A stretch of DNA of 63,330 nucleotides. Source: Cryomorphaceae bacterium (GTDB lineage: Bacteria > Bacteroidota > Bacteroidia > Flavobacteriales > Schleiferiaceae). Of this stretch, positions 7,640 through 16,745 are shown piece by piece (the stretch's first letter is position 1; each line of letters starts with the position of its first letter). The stretch lies in the NCBI GenBank assembly GCA_020832345.1, contig JAFIEY010000199.1, forward strand, positions 1 through 63,330, read 5' to 3'. Under the pieces are notes generated by a model. The model saw only the letters and a program-made list of their open reading frames with translations, was not told the DNA's origin and searched no databases. The position numbers were made by a program, and so were the translations under genes.

Positions 7640-9172
7640 TTACACCTTAACTTCTATAAAAACATGACCTTTTAGACTGAGCGCTTGGGTCAAAGACAAT
7701 TCGTCAACAACAACTGTATGGGTAAACCCAAATGATTTAGCGACTAAGCCTATCTCATAATTTGTGGGACTTTGTTGCCAGTCTGCAATTTCCGGATGCT
7801 GCTCCGGACCACTGATTACCGAAAAAATATGACCACCGCCATTGTTTATTACGACTATTTTAATCTGGCGAACCGACCCCGCCAACCAAAGGGCATTGCT
7901 GTCGTAGAAAAAAGATACGTCACCAAGAAGACACAGAAAATCAGAATTATGTGCAATCGCCTGCCCTATGGCCGTGGACAATGTGCCGTCAATCCCGGCT
8001 GTCCCCCGATTGGCGTAAATCACTTTATTTGACAATGTCGCCAACTGTGCATATCGAATCACGGAACTATTCCCCAAATGCATCACAGCTGGAGAGAATC
8101 GCATTATCGTTTGTATCGCAGTCAAATCACACCATGAAGATGACTCGTGTTTCCTCTCGTCCTCAAAATTACTTTCCATCACTTTCCAACCAACCTTTTC
8201 TATAGCTTCAAATTCCTCAACCAGTGCAATTAACACTGATGAAGGCTGACTTTTAACATGAATCGAAATGCTCCCAAAGGGTTCCGGAGCATGGTCTATT
8301 TCTTCGATATGAATGATTGGAATCCCCTCAAAAGCACCTTTAATTTTTTTCGAAACCCAATCTCTTCCTATACTCACAAGCAAATCGGGATTAAATTCCC
8401 CACAACCCAACAAAACATCAATATTCCTGATAATGTCCGATCCTTGAATATTACAAAGCCATTCTCCGGCTACCTGCCCCCCTGCCCTCATCCAGGTTTC
8501 GACTGCTGCTTGCACTTTTCCGTCTGGCTCCATTTGCCCCAATAGCAATAAAGGCCGACGACTTTTCCTAATAAGTTTCTTCGCTGACAACAATATTTCC
8601 CTACTGACAACATTTGTGGGTTGAGGACAAAAAGTGACATTTGGTTTTTCAAGGTTAATATCATCTCCATATAACGGTTCCTTAAACGCAACATTCAAAT
8701 GAACCGGACCCAACAAATTTTGGTTCAAAACTGCCTTTAAAGAATCCGTTATAAAGTCAACATCATTTTCAATTTCCAGGTCGATTTTATACCTTATATA
8801 TATACCATATAAATTTCGTTGTTCAATTGTCTGGCCATTGCGTTGCCCAACTGCCTCTTTTGGCCTGTCAGCCGTAAGGCAAATCAATGGCACTTTTTGG
8901 TAATACGATTCTACTACCGATGGCAGATAATTGGCAGCAGCCGTACCGGAAGTGCAACAAGCCACCACAGGTTTTCCACTGGCCAAAGCAATTCCCATTG
9001 CGGTATAGCCAGCAGAGCGCTCGTCGGGTTGGAGGTGGACGGATATTTCCGGGATTTTTTTTAGCGCGATCATAAAGGGCGCATTTCGGGAACCCGGACT
9101 CATCACCAAATGAGAAACCCCGCGTTGTTGAAGAATTTGAAGTATTCTATATGCACGCTGAACCGAACTCAT
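7640..9172 (-). CDS. menD: SEPHCHC synthase, menaquinone biosynthesis (MenD)
   Basis: MenD is a thiamine-diphosphate enzyme that joins 2-oxoglutarate-derived succinic semialdehyde to isochorismate. The N-terminus has SPGSRNAPFM. The C-terminal cofactor site shows GTAGIDGTLSTAIGQA and GDVSFFYDSNAL, followed by NNGGGHIF, all typical of MenD. I start it at the ATG at 9172, which overlaps the menF stop by 4 bp (ATGA). An in-frame upstream ATG at 9304 would add 44 residues that only read menF out of frame. The resulting length of 510 residues is slightly short but complete. It takes the product of the overlapping menF gene. Confidence 0.93.
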   Translation of the reverse strand: MSSVQRAYRILQILQQRGVSHLVMSPGSRNAPFMIALKKIPEISVHLQPDERSAGYTAMGIALASGKPVVACCTSGTAAANYLPSVVESYYQKVPLICLTADRPKEAVGQRNGQTIEQRNLYGIYIRYKIDLEIENDVDFITDSLKAVLNQNLLGPVHLNVAFKEPLYGDDINLEKPNVTFCPQPTNVVSREILLSAKKLIRKSRRPLLLLGQMEPDGKVQAAVETWMRAGGQVAGEWLCNIQGSDIIRNIDVLLGCGEFNPDLLVSIGRDWVSKKIKGAFEGIPIIHIEEIDHAPEPFGSISIHVKSQPSSVLIALVEEFEAIEKVGWKVMESNFEDERKHESSSWCDLTAIQTIMRFSPAVMHLGNSSVIRYAQLATLSNKVIYANRGTAGIDGTLSTAIGQAIAHNSDFLCLLGDVSFFYDSNALWLAGSVRQIKIVVINNGGGHIFSVISGPEQHPEIADWQQSPTNYEIGLVAKSFGFTHTVVVDELSLTQALSLKGHVFIEVKV

Positions 9173-10161
9173 AAAGCTGCAATCAAATGACGAAGAACCT
9201 TGAGTTTTTGTTCCGTTTCTTCCCATTCTTTTTCCGGGGAGGAATCCGAGGTAATTCCACCGCCAGCGTATAATACAGCAGCATCCGAAAAAACCTGCAT
9301 GCATCGTAAATTGACATATGCCGAATGTTTTTTTTCGCTGTCTATTCCCAAGCCTATATATCCGGCATAATACCCTCGTTGATAACCTTCATTTTTAAGA
9401 ATAAAATCTCTGGCTAAACCCGATGGATACCCACATACGGCAGGTGTAGGATGAAGGTGGTTCGCAAGAGAAAACGGATTTTGTTTTTCAACTCGATCTG
9501 CATGAATCTCAGTACACAAATGAACCAAATGTCCTGCACGCCTGGTATAGGGACCCTTTTCAACAATGTCTTTTACCCCAATAGATTGAAGTCGCTCCTT
9601 TAAGTACCGGGTCACCCAACCTTGTTCTGCACGCTCCTTATCACTCCAGAAAACATCATCCGGGCGTGAGACTGGCCACTGGGTTCCAGCCAAACTCATG
9701 GTTTTTAAATTATTGCCCTCGGTTTCCAAAAGAAGCTCTGGTGTAGCCCCAATCCAACATGCTCCTTCGCAAAACATAACGTAAATAAATGCGCCCGGGA
9801 AATTTTCACATAAATTATTGAAAAATTTTAAAGGCGTAAATCCCGATGGAATCGGTACAACTTTATATCGCGAAATAACAATTTTCTTAACCTCACCTGC
9901 GTCGATTAGATCCTTGGCTCTTTTGACGGTATTAAAGTATTCAGCCTTTCCTATTTCCTTTCCTTGTTTATAATCACTAAAGGTAAGCGAATCTAAAACA
10001 CTTGAATCGGTTTTAGAAATATTGAAATACCGCGGATTGTCATTTTCAAAGGAAGCCCATACCAATTGGGCCACCTCAGCGTCACACGATTTACAATCAT
10101 AATAATTAACGGCTTGATCTCCGGGAAACCGACATGCTAATATGGCGTCTGATTGAATCAT
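9169..10161 (-). CDS. menF: Isochorismate synthase (MenF-type chorismate-binding enzyme)
   Basis: The 330-residue protein is a chorismate-binding enzyme. It has the conserved stretch VKKIVISRYKV near 90, WIGATPELLLE near 155, LAGTQWP near 174 and the C-terminal YAGGGIT near 300 typical of isochorismate synthases. It is shorter than E. coli MenF because the N-terminal half is reduced, as is common in this phylum. It overlaps both the thioesterase gene upstream and menD downstream by 4 bp. Coupling to menD favours menaquinone over siderophore synthesis, since no siderophore genes are nearby. Confidence 0.9.
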   Translation of the reverse strand: MIQSDAILACRFPGDQAVNYYDCKSCDAEVAQLVWASFENDNPRYFNISKTDSSVLDSLTFSDYKQGKEIGKAEYFNTVKRAKDLIDAGEVKKIVISRYKVVPIPSGFTPLKFFNNLCENFPGAFIYVMFCEGACWIGATPELLLETEGNNLKTMSLAGTQWPVSRPDDVFWSDKERAEQGWVTRYLKERLQSIGVKDIVEKGPYTRRAGHLVHLCTEIHADRVEKQNPFSLANHLHPTPAVCGYPSGLARDFILKNEGYQRGYYAGYIGLGIDSEKKHSAYVNLRCMQVFSDAAVLYAGGGITSDSSPEKEWEETEQKLKVLRHLIAAL

Positions 10162-10580
10162 TTGATATCCAATACAATGTTGGTAAGTTTACAAAGACTG
10201 ATCAGTTGGTTATCCTGATCGGTTATTCTAATTTGCCACAAATGGGTGGTTTTGCCTTTGTGAACAATTTCTGCTCGGGCAGTAACCTGACCTTCCCGAA
10301 TGGTTTTTAGGTGATTGGCGCTAAATTCCAACCCCAGCACTTTTTTATTTGGCTCGGCAAAAACGTGACTGGCAGCACTGGCGACAGATTCTGCCAATGC
10401 CATAGAAGCACCGCCGTGAAGGTATCCGTAAGGTTGATGAACCCTGCTGTTTACAGGCATTACAGCTTCAAGGTATGTGTTTCCAATGGCTGTATATCTT
10501 ATTTCCAGAGTGCCCATAAGGGTGTCTTTGGTTCGCACATTTAGTTCGTGCAAAATCGCGTCAAAATTCAGATTCTCCAT
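10158..10580 (-). CDS. Hotdog-fold thioesterase, likely DHNA-CoA thioesterase (MenI-like)
   Basis: The 140-residue hotdog protein of the PaaI/YdiI type has the signature HGGASMALAESVAS near 55, including the active-site region His-Gly-Gly and a downstream Glu. It is the first gene of a three-gene operon with menF and menD, overlapping menF by 4 bp. The position strongly suggests that it hydrolyses 1,4-dihydroxy-2-naphthoyl-CoA in menaquinone synthesis. A broader acyl-CoA thioesterase role cannot be excluded. A TATTTTTG box lies a few bases upstream at 10586-10593, which would give an almost leaderless transcript. Confidence 0.82.
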   Translation of the reverse strand: MENLNFDAILHELNVRTKDTLMGTLEIRYTAIGNTYLEAVMPVNSRVHQPYGYLHGGASMALAESVASAASHVFAEPNKKVLGLEFSANHLKTIREGQVTARAEIVHKGKTTHLWQIRITDQDNQLISLCKLTNIVLDIK

Positions 10581-10945
10581 GCGTGCAAAAATAGAAAGGA
10601 TTTGTGGTTATTGCGAATTCCATCGACGTATTCCGCGCAAAATAATTTTGAGTCTGATCCAAAATGTCCCTTTCTGCCAAAATCTACTTTATCCATAGAT
10701 TTTGAATCCTCACTAACAAATAGTTAGCTCCGGATCAAAATTCCCCTTTGCAACGAATTTGATTGAAATCATCCTTTTTGGAGTGGACTCATTTTATAAC
10801 TTTGCACAACACCCCACAGCACTTAAAATGACTAATAATAATCATGTTTATCCTAAAGAATTTTGCGCAACTTTGCCGCATCAATAAATCTTAACACAAA
10901 GTCTCGTCGAAAAGACTTTTTTGAGTAAAAATATGTACTGACAAT
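10581..10945. other. Divergent intergenic region holding MITE copy B
   Basis: This 365-bp gap between the thioesterase gene (leftward) and the PLP decarboxylase gene (rightward) is mostly MITE copy B (10649-10791). A TAACTTTG box lies at 10797-10804, just outside the right end. Its -33 partner would be the TTTG in the element's own terminal repeat, but the spacing is only 16 bases, so element-driven transcription of the decarboxylase gene is only a possibility. I see no RNA gene. Confidence 0.6.
10649..10791 (+). repeat. MITE-like element, full-length copy B
   Basis: This 143-bp copy is more diverged than copy A, with several substitutions in both arms and the interior. The flanking 4-mers are ATTT and TTTT, a three-of-four match. 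It sits between divergent genes. The terminal inverted repeats remain clear: TGAGTCTGATCC at the left and GGAGTGGACTCA at the right. Confidence 0.88.
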
Positions 10946-12181
10946 ATGAAAAACTGGAAAAAGAGAAGTAAAGCCGAAATCAAAGAAATGGTATTTTCAG
11001 CGCTAGATGAAAACGTCAATTTTATAGAGAGCAACGTTATTGGGATTCCAGGTTCACGTTTAGATCCAAAGGTGTTTTATCAAGACGCACCATTCCTTGC
11101 AGAAGCACCTTTTTTATCAGCCCTAATTCGGAATCCCAATCACATTGGGTGTCATAGTTTAGGGGATTCGGAGCCGTTTTTTGCAGGGACCCAAAAAATT
11201 GAATTGGAAACCCTCAGGATGTGTGCGGAAGATATTCTTCGCGCAGAACCCAATTCCACCGATGGTTATGTTGCAAGTGGTGGAACAGAAGCGAATATCC
11301 AGGCGGCATGGATCTATCGCAATTATTTTATGCAGGAAAAAGGCGCCGACACCAAAGAAATTGCATTGATTTGTTCTGCTGACAACCACTACTCTGCTGC
11401 CAAAGCCGCCAACCTTCTAAACATTGATTTCGTGCGCATTGCGGTGGACGACAATACGAGAAAGGTTCAATCATCGGATTTAAAGAAAAAAATTACCCAA
11501 CTCAAGGCAGGGGGTGTAAAACACATCATCGTCTTTGCCAATATGATGACAACGATGTTCGGAAGCGTCGATCACCCAGACGACTATGTACCCGTTTTAA
11601 AGGAAGCTGGAATGTCGTATTTCATTCATGTTGATGGAGCCTATGGCGGATTTGTTTATCCCTTCAACGGAATAGAACACGGGTTAGATTTTAGCCATCC
11701 GGGAATAAATTCCATCACCCTTGACGCCCACAAAATGGTGCAAGCGCCCTATGGAACCGGTGTATTTCTCATTCGCAAAGGATATATGCATTATGTGAGA
11801 AGTGACGAAGCCTCCTATGTTAAAGGGCTCGACGCCACTTTAATTGGTAGCAGATCCGGCGCTAATGCAGTCGCCATTTGGATGATTTTGAGTACCTATG
11901 GCAAAAGTGGCTGGACAGAAAAAATCCAAACACTTATCGCCAGAGCAAAACGAATTGCCGATGTATTGACGGAAAAAGGAATTGCCTTTTATCGGGAAAA
12001 GGGAAGCAATATTGTCGCAATCCGCTCCGGACAAATACCCATTGAGGTTATTGAGGGTTTTCATTTGGTTCCCGATGATCACCACAATCCAAGATGGAAT
12101 AAAATTGTGGTTATGGAACATGTTACGGATGAAAAGGTTGACGCTTTTTTAACCGCCATTAATAGACAACATTACAATTAA
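10946..12181 (+). CDS. Pyridoxal-phosphate-dependent group II amino acid decarboxylase
   Basis: The 411-residue protein is a fold-type I PLP enzyme of the glutamate/aspartate/tyrosine decarboxylase group. ASGGTEANIQAA near 110 forms the phosphate-binding loop, HVDGAYGG near 230 carries the Asp that pairs with the pyridine nitrogen, and Lys263 in TLDAHKMVQAP is the Schiff-base lysine. The substrate is not evident; aspartate (to beta-alanine), glutamate or tyrosine are all possible. Its 3' end overlaps the convergent PAP2 gene by 33 bp. MITE copy B lies upstream. Confidence 0.85.
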   Translation: MKNWKKRSKAEIKEMVFSALDENVNFIESNVIGIPGSRLDPKVFYQDAPFLAEAPFLSALIRNPNHIGCHSLGDSEPFFAGTQKIELETLRMCAEDILRAEPNSTDGYVASGGTEANIQAAWIYRNYFMQEKGADTKEIALICSADNHYSAAKAANLLNIDFVRIAVDDNTRKVQSSDLKKKITQLKAGGVKHIIVFANMMTTMFGSVDHPDDYVPVLKEAGMSYFIHVDGAYGGFVYPFNGIEHGLDFSHPGINSITLDAHKMVQAPYGTGVFLIRKGYMHYVRSDEASYVKGLDATLIGSRSGANAVAIWMILSTYGKSGWTEKIQTLIARAKRIADVLTEKGIAFYREKGSNIVAIRSGQIPIEVIEGFHLVPDDHHNPRWNKIVVMEHVTDEKVDAFLTAINRQHYN

Positions 12182-12754
12182 CGGCAAAGCTCCCGCAAAA
12201 TATCCGGCAATCACCTCATTTAAAGTGTGGGCCTGCAATTGAAGTCTGGCCCACCCGAGGATTCCACCACCTAAAATAGCCACACCCAAAATATGGGGAG
12301 AAAAATGACTGCCCGACATGGCCAAATATGCAAGTAACGTAACTAGTCCGGCAATTCCTGCGGCGTGTGCGCTTATTTTTAATTTTCTCAAAAACATGAT
12401 TTGCACAAAAATCGTGATGCATGCGCTCAGCATAAATAGGTATAGCAAAGGTGTGTTTTCTACAGCCTTGAGCAATTGGGCTGTGAAATAAAAAAACACC
12501 GCTCCCATGGCAAAGGGCACTTTCCTATCACTGGCCCGCTTCATCAATAACGACTTGATGTAGCCAAGGCGAAATAAAATAATACTGGTAATTAATGGCA
12601 ATAAATATGTGCCAATCACCACCAGTAATATGATGCGCCGATGGGCTTCTACCGGCAAAAACTGACCGCGAAATTCCAATATTAAATAAACACCCAGAAT
12701 GGGCATTATGGAAGGGTGGAATATATAAGAAATTATCTGGGCAACTGATCGCAT
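12149..12754 (-). CDS. PAP2-family membrane phosphatase-like protein
   Basis: This integral membrane protein of about 201 residues has some five to six hydrophobic segments. The family motifs are only partly kept: KRASDRKVP resembles KX6RP, SGSH near the middle resembles PSGH, and RLQLQAHTLNE resembles the RX5HX3D motif with Glu for Asp. It may act on undecaprenyl diphosphate or another lipid phosphate, but activity is uncertain. I start it at the ATG at 12754, 4 bp after the rpoN stop, so both genes probably share a transcript. An upstream ATG at 12832 lies inside rpoN and is unlikely. It overlaps the convergent decarboxylase gene by 33 bp at the 3' ends. Confidence 0.75.
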   Translation of the reverse strand: MRSVAQIISYIFHPSIMPILGVYLILEFRGQFLPVEAHRRIILLVVIGTYLLPLITSIILFRLGYIKSLLMKRASDRKVPFAMGAVFFYFTAQLLKAVENTPLLYLFMLSACITIFVQIMFLRKLKISAHAAGIAGLVTLLAYLAMSGSHFSPHILGVAILGGGILGWARLQLQAHTLNEVIAGYFAGALPLIVMLSINGG

Positions 12755-12758
12755 AAGC

Positions 12759-14213
12759 TTATATTTCTTTTCGCAGACGGGCAACCGGAATGTCCAGTTG
12801 TTCCCGATATTTTGCCACGGTCCTTCGTGCAATGGGATAGCCTTTTTCCTTTAGCAATTTGGCGAGCTTCTCATCGGTGAGGGGCTTTTTCTTGCTTTCT
12901 TCGGCGATACTTTCTTCCAGGATTTTTTTAATTTCACGGGTCGAAACTTCTTCACCGTCTTCATTGGTCATCGATTCGCTGAAAAACTGCTTGATGAGAA
13001 AGGTTCCGTAGGGTGTCAGCACGTATTTGCTGCTGGCCACACGAGATACAGTGGAAATATCCATGTTGATTTCATCGGCAATATCTTTGAGAATCATGGG
13101 GCGAAGCTTCTTTTCATCACCAGTGAGAAAGTATTCCTTCTGGTAATTCATAATGGAAGACATTGTAATGAGCAAAGTTTGTTGTCGTTGCTGAATGGCA
13201 TCTATAAACCATTTGGCGGCATCGAGTTTTTGCTTGACAAACTGAGCAGCTTCGGCTACCTTTTTATCCTTTCTGGTACCCTGTGCTTTATAGGCTTCCA
13301 ACATATTTCTATATTCAGAACTCACGTTAAGTTCAGGAGCATTTCGGGAATTGAGGGAAAGTTCAAGTTCACCTTCATTTATTTGAATGATAAAATCCGG
13401 CGTGATGGCCTGCGAAATGGTTCGCCCGCTTTCGATGGAATTCCCGGGCCTGGGATTGAGCTTGGAAATTTCCTCCAAAACCTCCCGCAGTGTATCCTCA
13501 TCAATTTCCAATTTACTCATGATTTTCTCAAAATGCTTTCTGGTAAAAGACAAAAAAAGCTCATCAATGATTCGTTTGGCTAAAATCACTTTTTCACTTT
13601 GGTTGCGGCGGCTCAATTGTAGAGACAAGCACTCCTGAAGATCTCGTGCACCAACCCCGGCAGGATCGAGTTCCTGCACCTTTTTTAGCAGGAAGTTCAA
13701 TTTCTCGGCAGTTGTCATCACACCGTGGGAAAAAGCTAAATCGTCGGTAATTGATTGGATATCTCTACGCAAATAACCGTCCTCATCTAAATTACCGATG
13801 AGGTAACGGGACAGAAATTGATCCTCCTCGTTGAGTTTTTTCCAACCAATTTGCTCGTTTAGCGTATCGTAAAAACTTTTGGAAGTCACCACCGGAGCTT
13901 CATATTGATCGTCGTCGCTGCTGTAGTTATTGCTCTTCAAGCGATAGTCGGGAATCTCGTCGTCCGACAAATACTGATCCACATCAATATCGTCAGATTC
14001 GATGACATTATCGCTATCGTAATCGTCGTTATCGCCAAAGTCATCGCGCATTTCGTCCTCATAAGACTCCTCCTCCAAGGCGGGATTTTCCTCCAATTCT
14101 TCTTTAATTCGTTGCTCCAAATCTTGCAAGGGCAACTGAATCAACTTCATAAGCTGAATCTGCTGTGGCGACAGCTTTTGCGACAGTTTAAGGGATAACG
14201 ATTGCTTGAGCAT
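12759..14213 (-). CDS. rpoN: RNA polymerase sigma-54 factor
   Basis: The 484-residue protein has the full sigma-54 layout. There is a Gln/Leu-rich activator-interacting region I (residues 1-50), a very acidic region II (about 55-110), a core-binding region, and the C-terminal RpoN box ARRTVAKYRE that reads the -24 element. It directs transcription from -24/-12 promoters with AAA+ activators, none of which is encoded in this window. The PAP2-like gene follows after 4 bp. The acidic linker is rich in Asp and Tyr. Confidence 0.96.
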   Translation of the reverse strand: MLKQSLSLKLSQKLSPQQIQLMKLIQLPLQDLEQRIKEELEENPALEEESYEDEMRDDFGDNDDYDSDNVIESDDIDVDQYLSDDEIPDYRLKSNNYSSDDDQYEAPVVTSKSFYDTLNEQIGWKKLNEEDQFLSRYLIGNLDEDGYLRRDIQSITDDLAFSHGVMTTAEKLNFLLKKVQELDPAGVGARDLQECLSLQLSRRNQSEKVILAKRIIDELFLSFTRKHFEKIMSKLEIDEDTLREVLEEISKLNPRPGNSIESGRTISQAITPDFIIQINEGELELSLNSRNAPELNVSSEYRNMLEAYKAQGTRKDKKVAEAAQFVKQKLDAAKWFIDAIQQRQQTLLITMSSIMNYQKEYFLTGDEKKLRPMILKDIADEINMDISTVSRVASSKYVLTPYGTFLIKQFFSESMTNEDGEEVSTREIKKILEESIAEESKKKPLTDEKLAKLLKEKGYPIARRTVAKYREQLDIPVARLRKEI

Positions 14214-14299
14214 AACAATTGGTTTTTGCTTTGTAGGATACGAATATACAAAACAAATCTATTCGATGGCTCGATTTTTGATATGTCGGTGAAAATTTT

Positions 14300-15496
14300 T
14301 TAAAAAAATAATAAACTGCTGTCGCCATAGCTCAGAAAACGATAATCATTTTCCAAAGCATGGCGATAAATGTGCTTCCAATTTTCGCCAACTGCCGCAG
14401 CTACTAACATCAATAAGGTAGATTGCGGTTGGTGAAAATTTGTGATCAATGCGCGACAAACACGAAAGGAATAACCGGGTACAATCATTAAAGAGGTACG
14501 TGCATAGGCTTTTCCTCCCGAGTGGTTCAAAGCCTTTTCCAGCGCATCGACGGCTTCAAGCAAAGGAATCTCTTGCGGCAAATTATAACAATCCCATTGT
14601 TCCAAGTTCCAATTAAAATCACCGGAAAGTGCCTTTACCCCCATCCAATACACCGATTCTAAAAAACGTAAACTGGTAGTGCCTACCGCAATGCGCAAGG
14701 CAGCAGCACGACGCAAGTCCCTAACCACACCCTCGTCGATCACCATTTCCTCAGAATGCATTTTGTGATCCATTAGACTATCGGACTTAAGCGGCAGAAA
14801 AGTTCCACCACCCACATGCAGTGTGAGCTTACTCATGCCAATACCCTTTTCCGCCAACTGACCCAAAACCTCATTTGTGAAATGTAATCCCGCAGTAGGT
14901 GCAGCCACCGAACCCTGACGTTTGGCGAACACTGTTTGATACCGCTGTTTATCACTTTCCACCACTTCCCTTCGGATATATGGCGGCAAAGGCACCTTGC
15001 CCGCGGCATCCAGAATTTCGGCAAAGGCAATTTCATCGTCCCATGAAAACGCCACCAAAAATTTTCCTTCCAATTGATCGAGCTTCTCCATTCTTAGGAG
15101 AATTTCTCGTTTGCCAACATTCACCAAAAGAGGAACCTCTCCGGATTTCCAGTGTCGGGCACCACCAATTAAACAGTAAAATTCAGCATTTCTCTTTTGC
15201 TGCATGACTTGCTCTACCGACTTTCCTTCGGGAGCTTCCAGACAAAAAACCTCAACCGCACGATCTTTATTTGGCAAAGACGCCAGTATTCTCGCCATAA
15301 CCACTTTGGTTTCGTTAAAAAACATTTGTGTTTCGGCGGGCAGATAATTAGGCAATTGCCAAAAATAGTCATCGGTGATTTCACCATTTTGGTAAACCAG
15401 TAATTTGGATCTATCACGCACACTTAGAGGCTGAAAAGCTATTTTTTCTTCCGGCAATTCATAGGTGAAATCCGCGGGTGCGGGCAATGAAATCAT
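14300..15496 (-). CDS. queA: S-adenosylmethionine:tRNA ribosyltransferase-isomerase (QueA)
   Basis: QueA moves the ribosyl part of SAM onto 7-aminomethyl-7-deazaguanine in tRNA to make epoxyqueuosine. The 398-residue protein keeps family landmarks: FNETKVVMARI near 60, RQGSVAAPTAGLHFT near 190, LHVGGGTFLPL near 225 and LITNFHQPQSTLLMLVAA near 355. The last matches the conserved C-terminal block. It lies 46 bp downstream of the start of alr's 3' end; a possible TAGTTTTG box at 15514-15521 suggests its own promoter. No other queuosine genes are in the window. Confidence 0.95.
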   Translation of the reverse strand: MISLPAPADFTYELPEEKIAFQPLSVRDRSKLLVYQNGEITDDYFWQLPNYLPAETQMFFNETKVVMARILASLPNKDRAVEVFCLEAPEGKSVEQVMQQKRNAEFYCLIGGARHWKSGEVPLLVNVGKREILLRMEKLDQLEGKFLVAFSWDDEIAFAEILDAAGKVPLPPYIRREVVESDKQRYQTVFAKRQGSVAAPTAGLHFTNEVLGQLAEKGIGMSKLTLHVGGGTFLPLKSDSLMDHKMHSEEMVIDEGVVRDLRRAAALRIAVGTTSLRFLESVYWMGVKALSGDFNWNLEQWDCYNLPQEIPLLEAVDALEKALNHSGGKAYARTSLMIVPGYSFRVCRALITNFHQPQSTLLMLVAAAVGENWKHIYRHALENDYRFLSYGDSSLLFF

Positions 15497-15542
15497 ACGG
15501 TGTAAAATTTGGGCAAAACTACAGGGAAAACATCATAACACT

Positions 15543-16700
15543 TCAATCCGGCACCACCATTCTTGGAATATGTTCGGGTAGCCGAGTAAGCAATTCGTAA
15601 TTTAGAAAATTGGAAAATTCACCAAAGGAGGCAACCGTAATTTCCTGCTCCCCCTGATGTCCGATAATCACAACTTCATCTCCCGGCTTCACACCATCTA
15701 TTCCAGAAACATCAATAGTAGTTCCGTTCATGTTTACTGTTCCCACAACCGGCACCCTCTCTCCCTTAACCAAAAGCCGTCCTTTATTGCTTAAACTCCT
15801 AAAAAATCCGTGTGAATAACCCACGGGAATCACAGCAATTTTCATATCCTGATGCGCTATATAACTGGTTCCATATCCGATATACTCTCCCGTTTTGACA
15901 TCTTTGACATTCATCACCCGGGTTTTCCAAGAAATAATTCGCTCAAGGGGACTTTTTTTCATGGGGCGATTACCACAATATTCAATAAAAATTTCCGGAC
16001 TGGGCCAAAATCCGTATTGCATTATGCCCAGGCGAACCATGTCGTATCGGGTATCGGGGTAGCGAACCAATGCCGCTGAACACGCGAGGTGACGACAATA
16101 ATTTTTAAACCCCGCTTCTTTGAGCATTTTGTCAAATGCCTTAAATCGCTGCCGTTGTTTCTTAATGCGCAAATAATTAGCAATCCCTTCGGCACCGGCG
16201 AGATGCGAACATAAGCCAACCACCTCAAAATGTTCCGAATTTTCTTTTATAAGCGAAATTACTTCTTTCATTTCCGAAAAGTTGAAACCCGTACGGTTTA
16301 GGCCCGTTTCTGCTTCGAGGTGGATTCGCGCAGGCTTCCCTACCTTAATTGCTTCATTTAAAGCCATCAGCAAACGTCCCTTTGAAAAACAAAAAAAAGA
16401 AATCTCCTTATCTATGACCCAGTCAAAGGCATTTGACGCAATTTCACCCATAATCATTATATCGCTTTTTCCATTGCCCGAATGGTAAACCCGATATGCT
16501 TCATCATCACTAAATACCGAAAAATGATTGATGCCACAAGCCTCTGCCATGGGCACAAAAATTTCAATACCGTGGCCATAGGCATTTCCCTTAACTACCG
16601 AAGAAATACGTATTCCCTTTTTACCCAATAGCTTTCGGACAAAGGCATAATTAGCATTTAATGATTGTTCACTTAATTCGATACACGAGGTTGCATTCAT
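15543..16700 (-). CDS. alr: Alanine racemase
   Basis: The 385-residue fold-type III PLP enzyme interconverts L- and D-alanine for peptidoglycan. Lys37 in SVVKGNAYGHG is the Schiff-base lysine, and EYIGYGTSYIA near 275 carries the second catalytic tyrosine region. The C-terminal domain contains VPVVGTVNMNGTTIDVSG, the usual substrate-entry block. The length is normal, and no MurF domain is fused, unlike many relatives in this phylum. The M20 amidohydrolase gene ends 45 bp upstream on the same strand. Confidence 0.93.
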   Translation of the reverse strand: MNATSCIELSEQSLNANYAFVRKLLGKKGIRISSVVKGNAYGHGIEIFVPMAEACGINHFSVFSDDEAYRVYHSGNGKSDIMIMGEIASNAFDWVIDKEISFFCFSKGRLLMALNEAIKVGKPARIHLEAETGLNRTGFNFSEMKEVISLIKENSEHFEVVGLCSHLAGAEGIANYLRIKKQRQRFKAFDKMLKEAGFKNYCRHLACSAALVRYPDTRYDMVRLGIMQYGFWPSPEIFIEYCGNRPMKKSPLERIISWKTRVMNVKDVKTGEYIGYGTSYIAHQDMKIAVIPVGYSHGFFRSLSNKGRLLVKGERVPVVGTVNMNGTTIDVSGIDGVKPGDEVVIIGHQGEQEITVASFGEFSNFLNYELLTRLPEHIPRMVVPD

Positions 16701-16745
16701 TCAAAAATTTCTTTTATCGGAAGAAAAAAACTTCCTATTTCGACA

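Noticed and set aside
9173-9304. A 44-residue N-terminal extension of MenD.
   Set aside because: It reads menF out of frame and is Cys- and Trp-rich; the ATG at 9172 overlaps the menF stop as ATGA and gives the family N-terminus.
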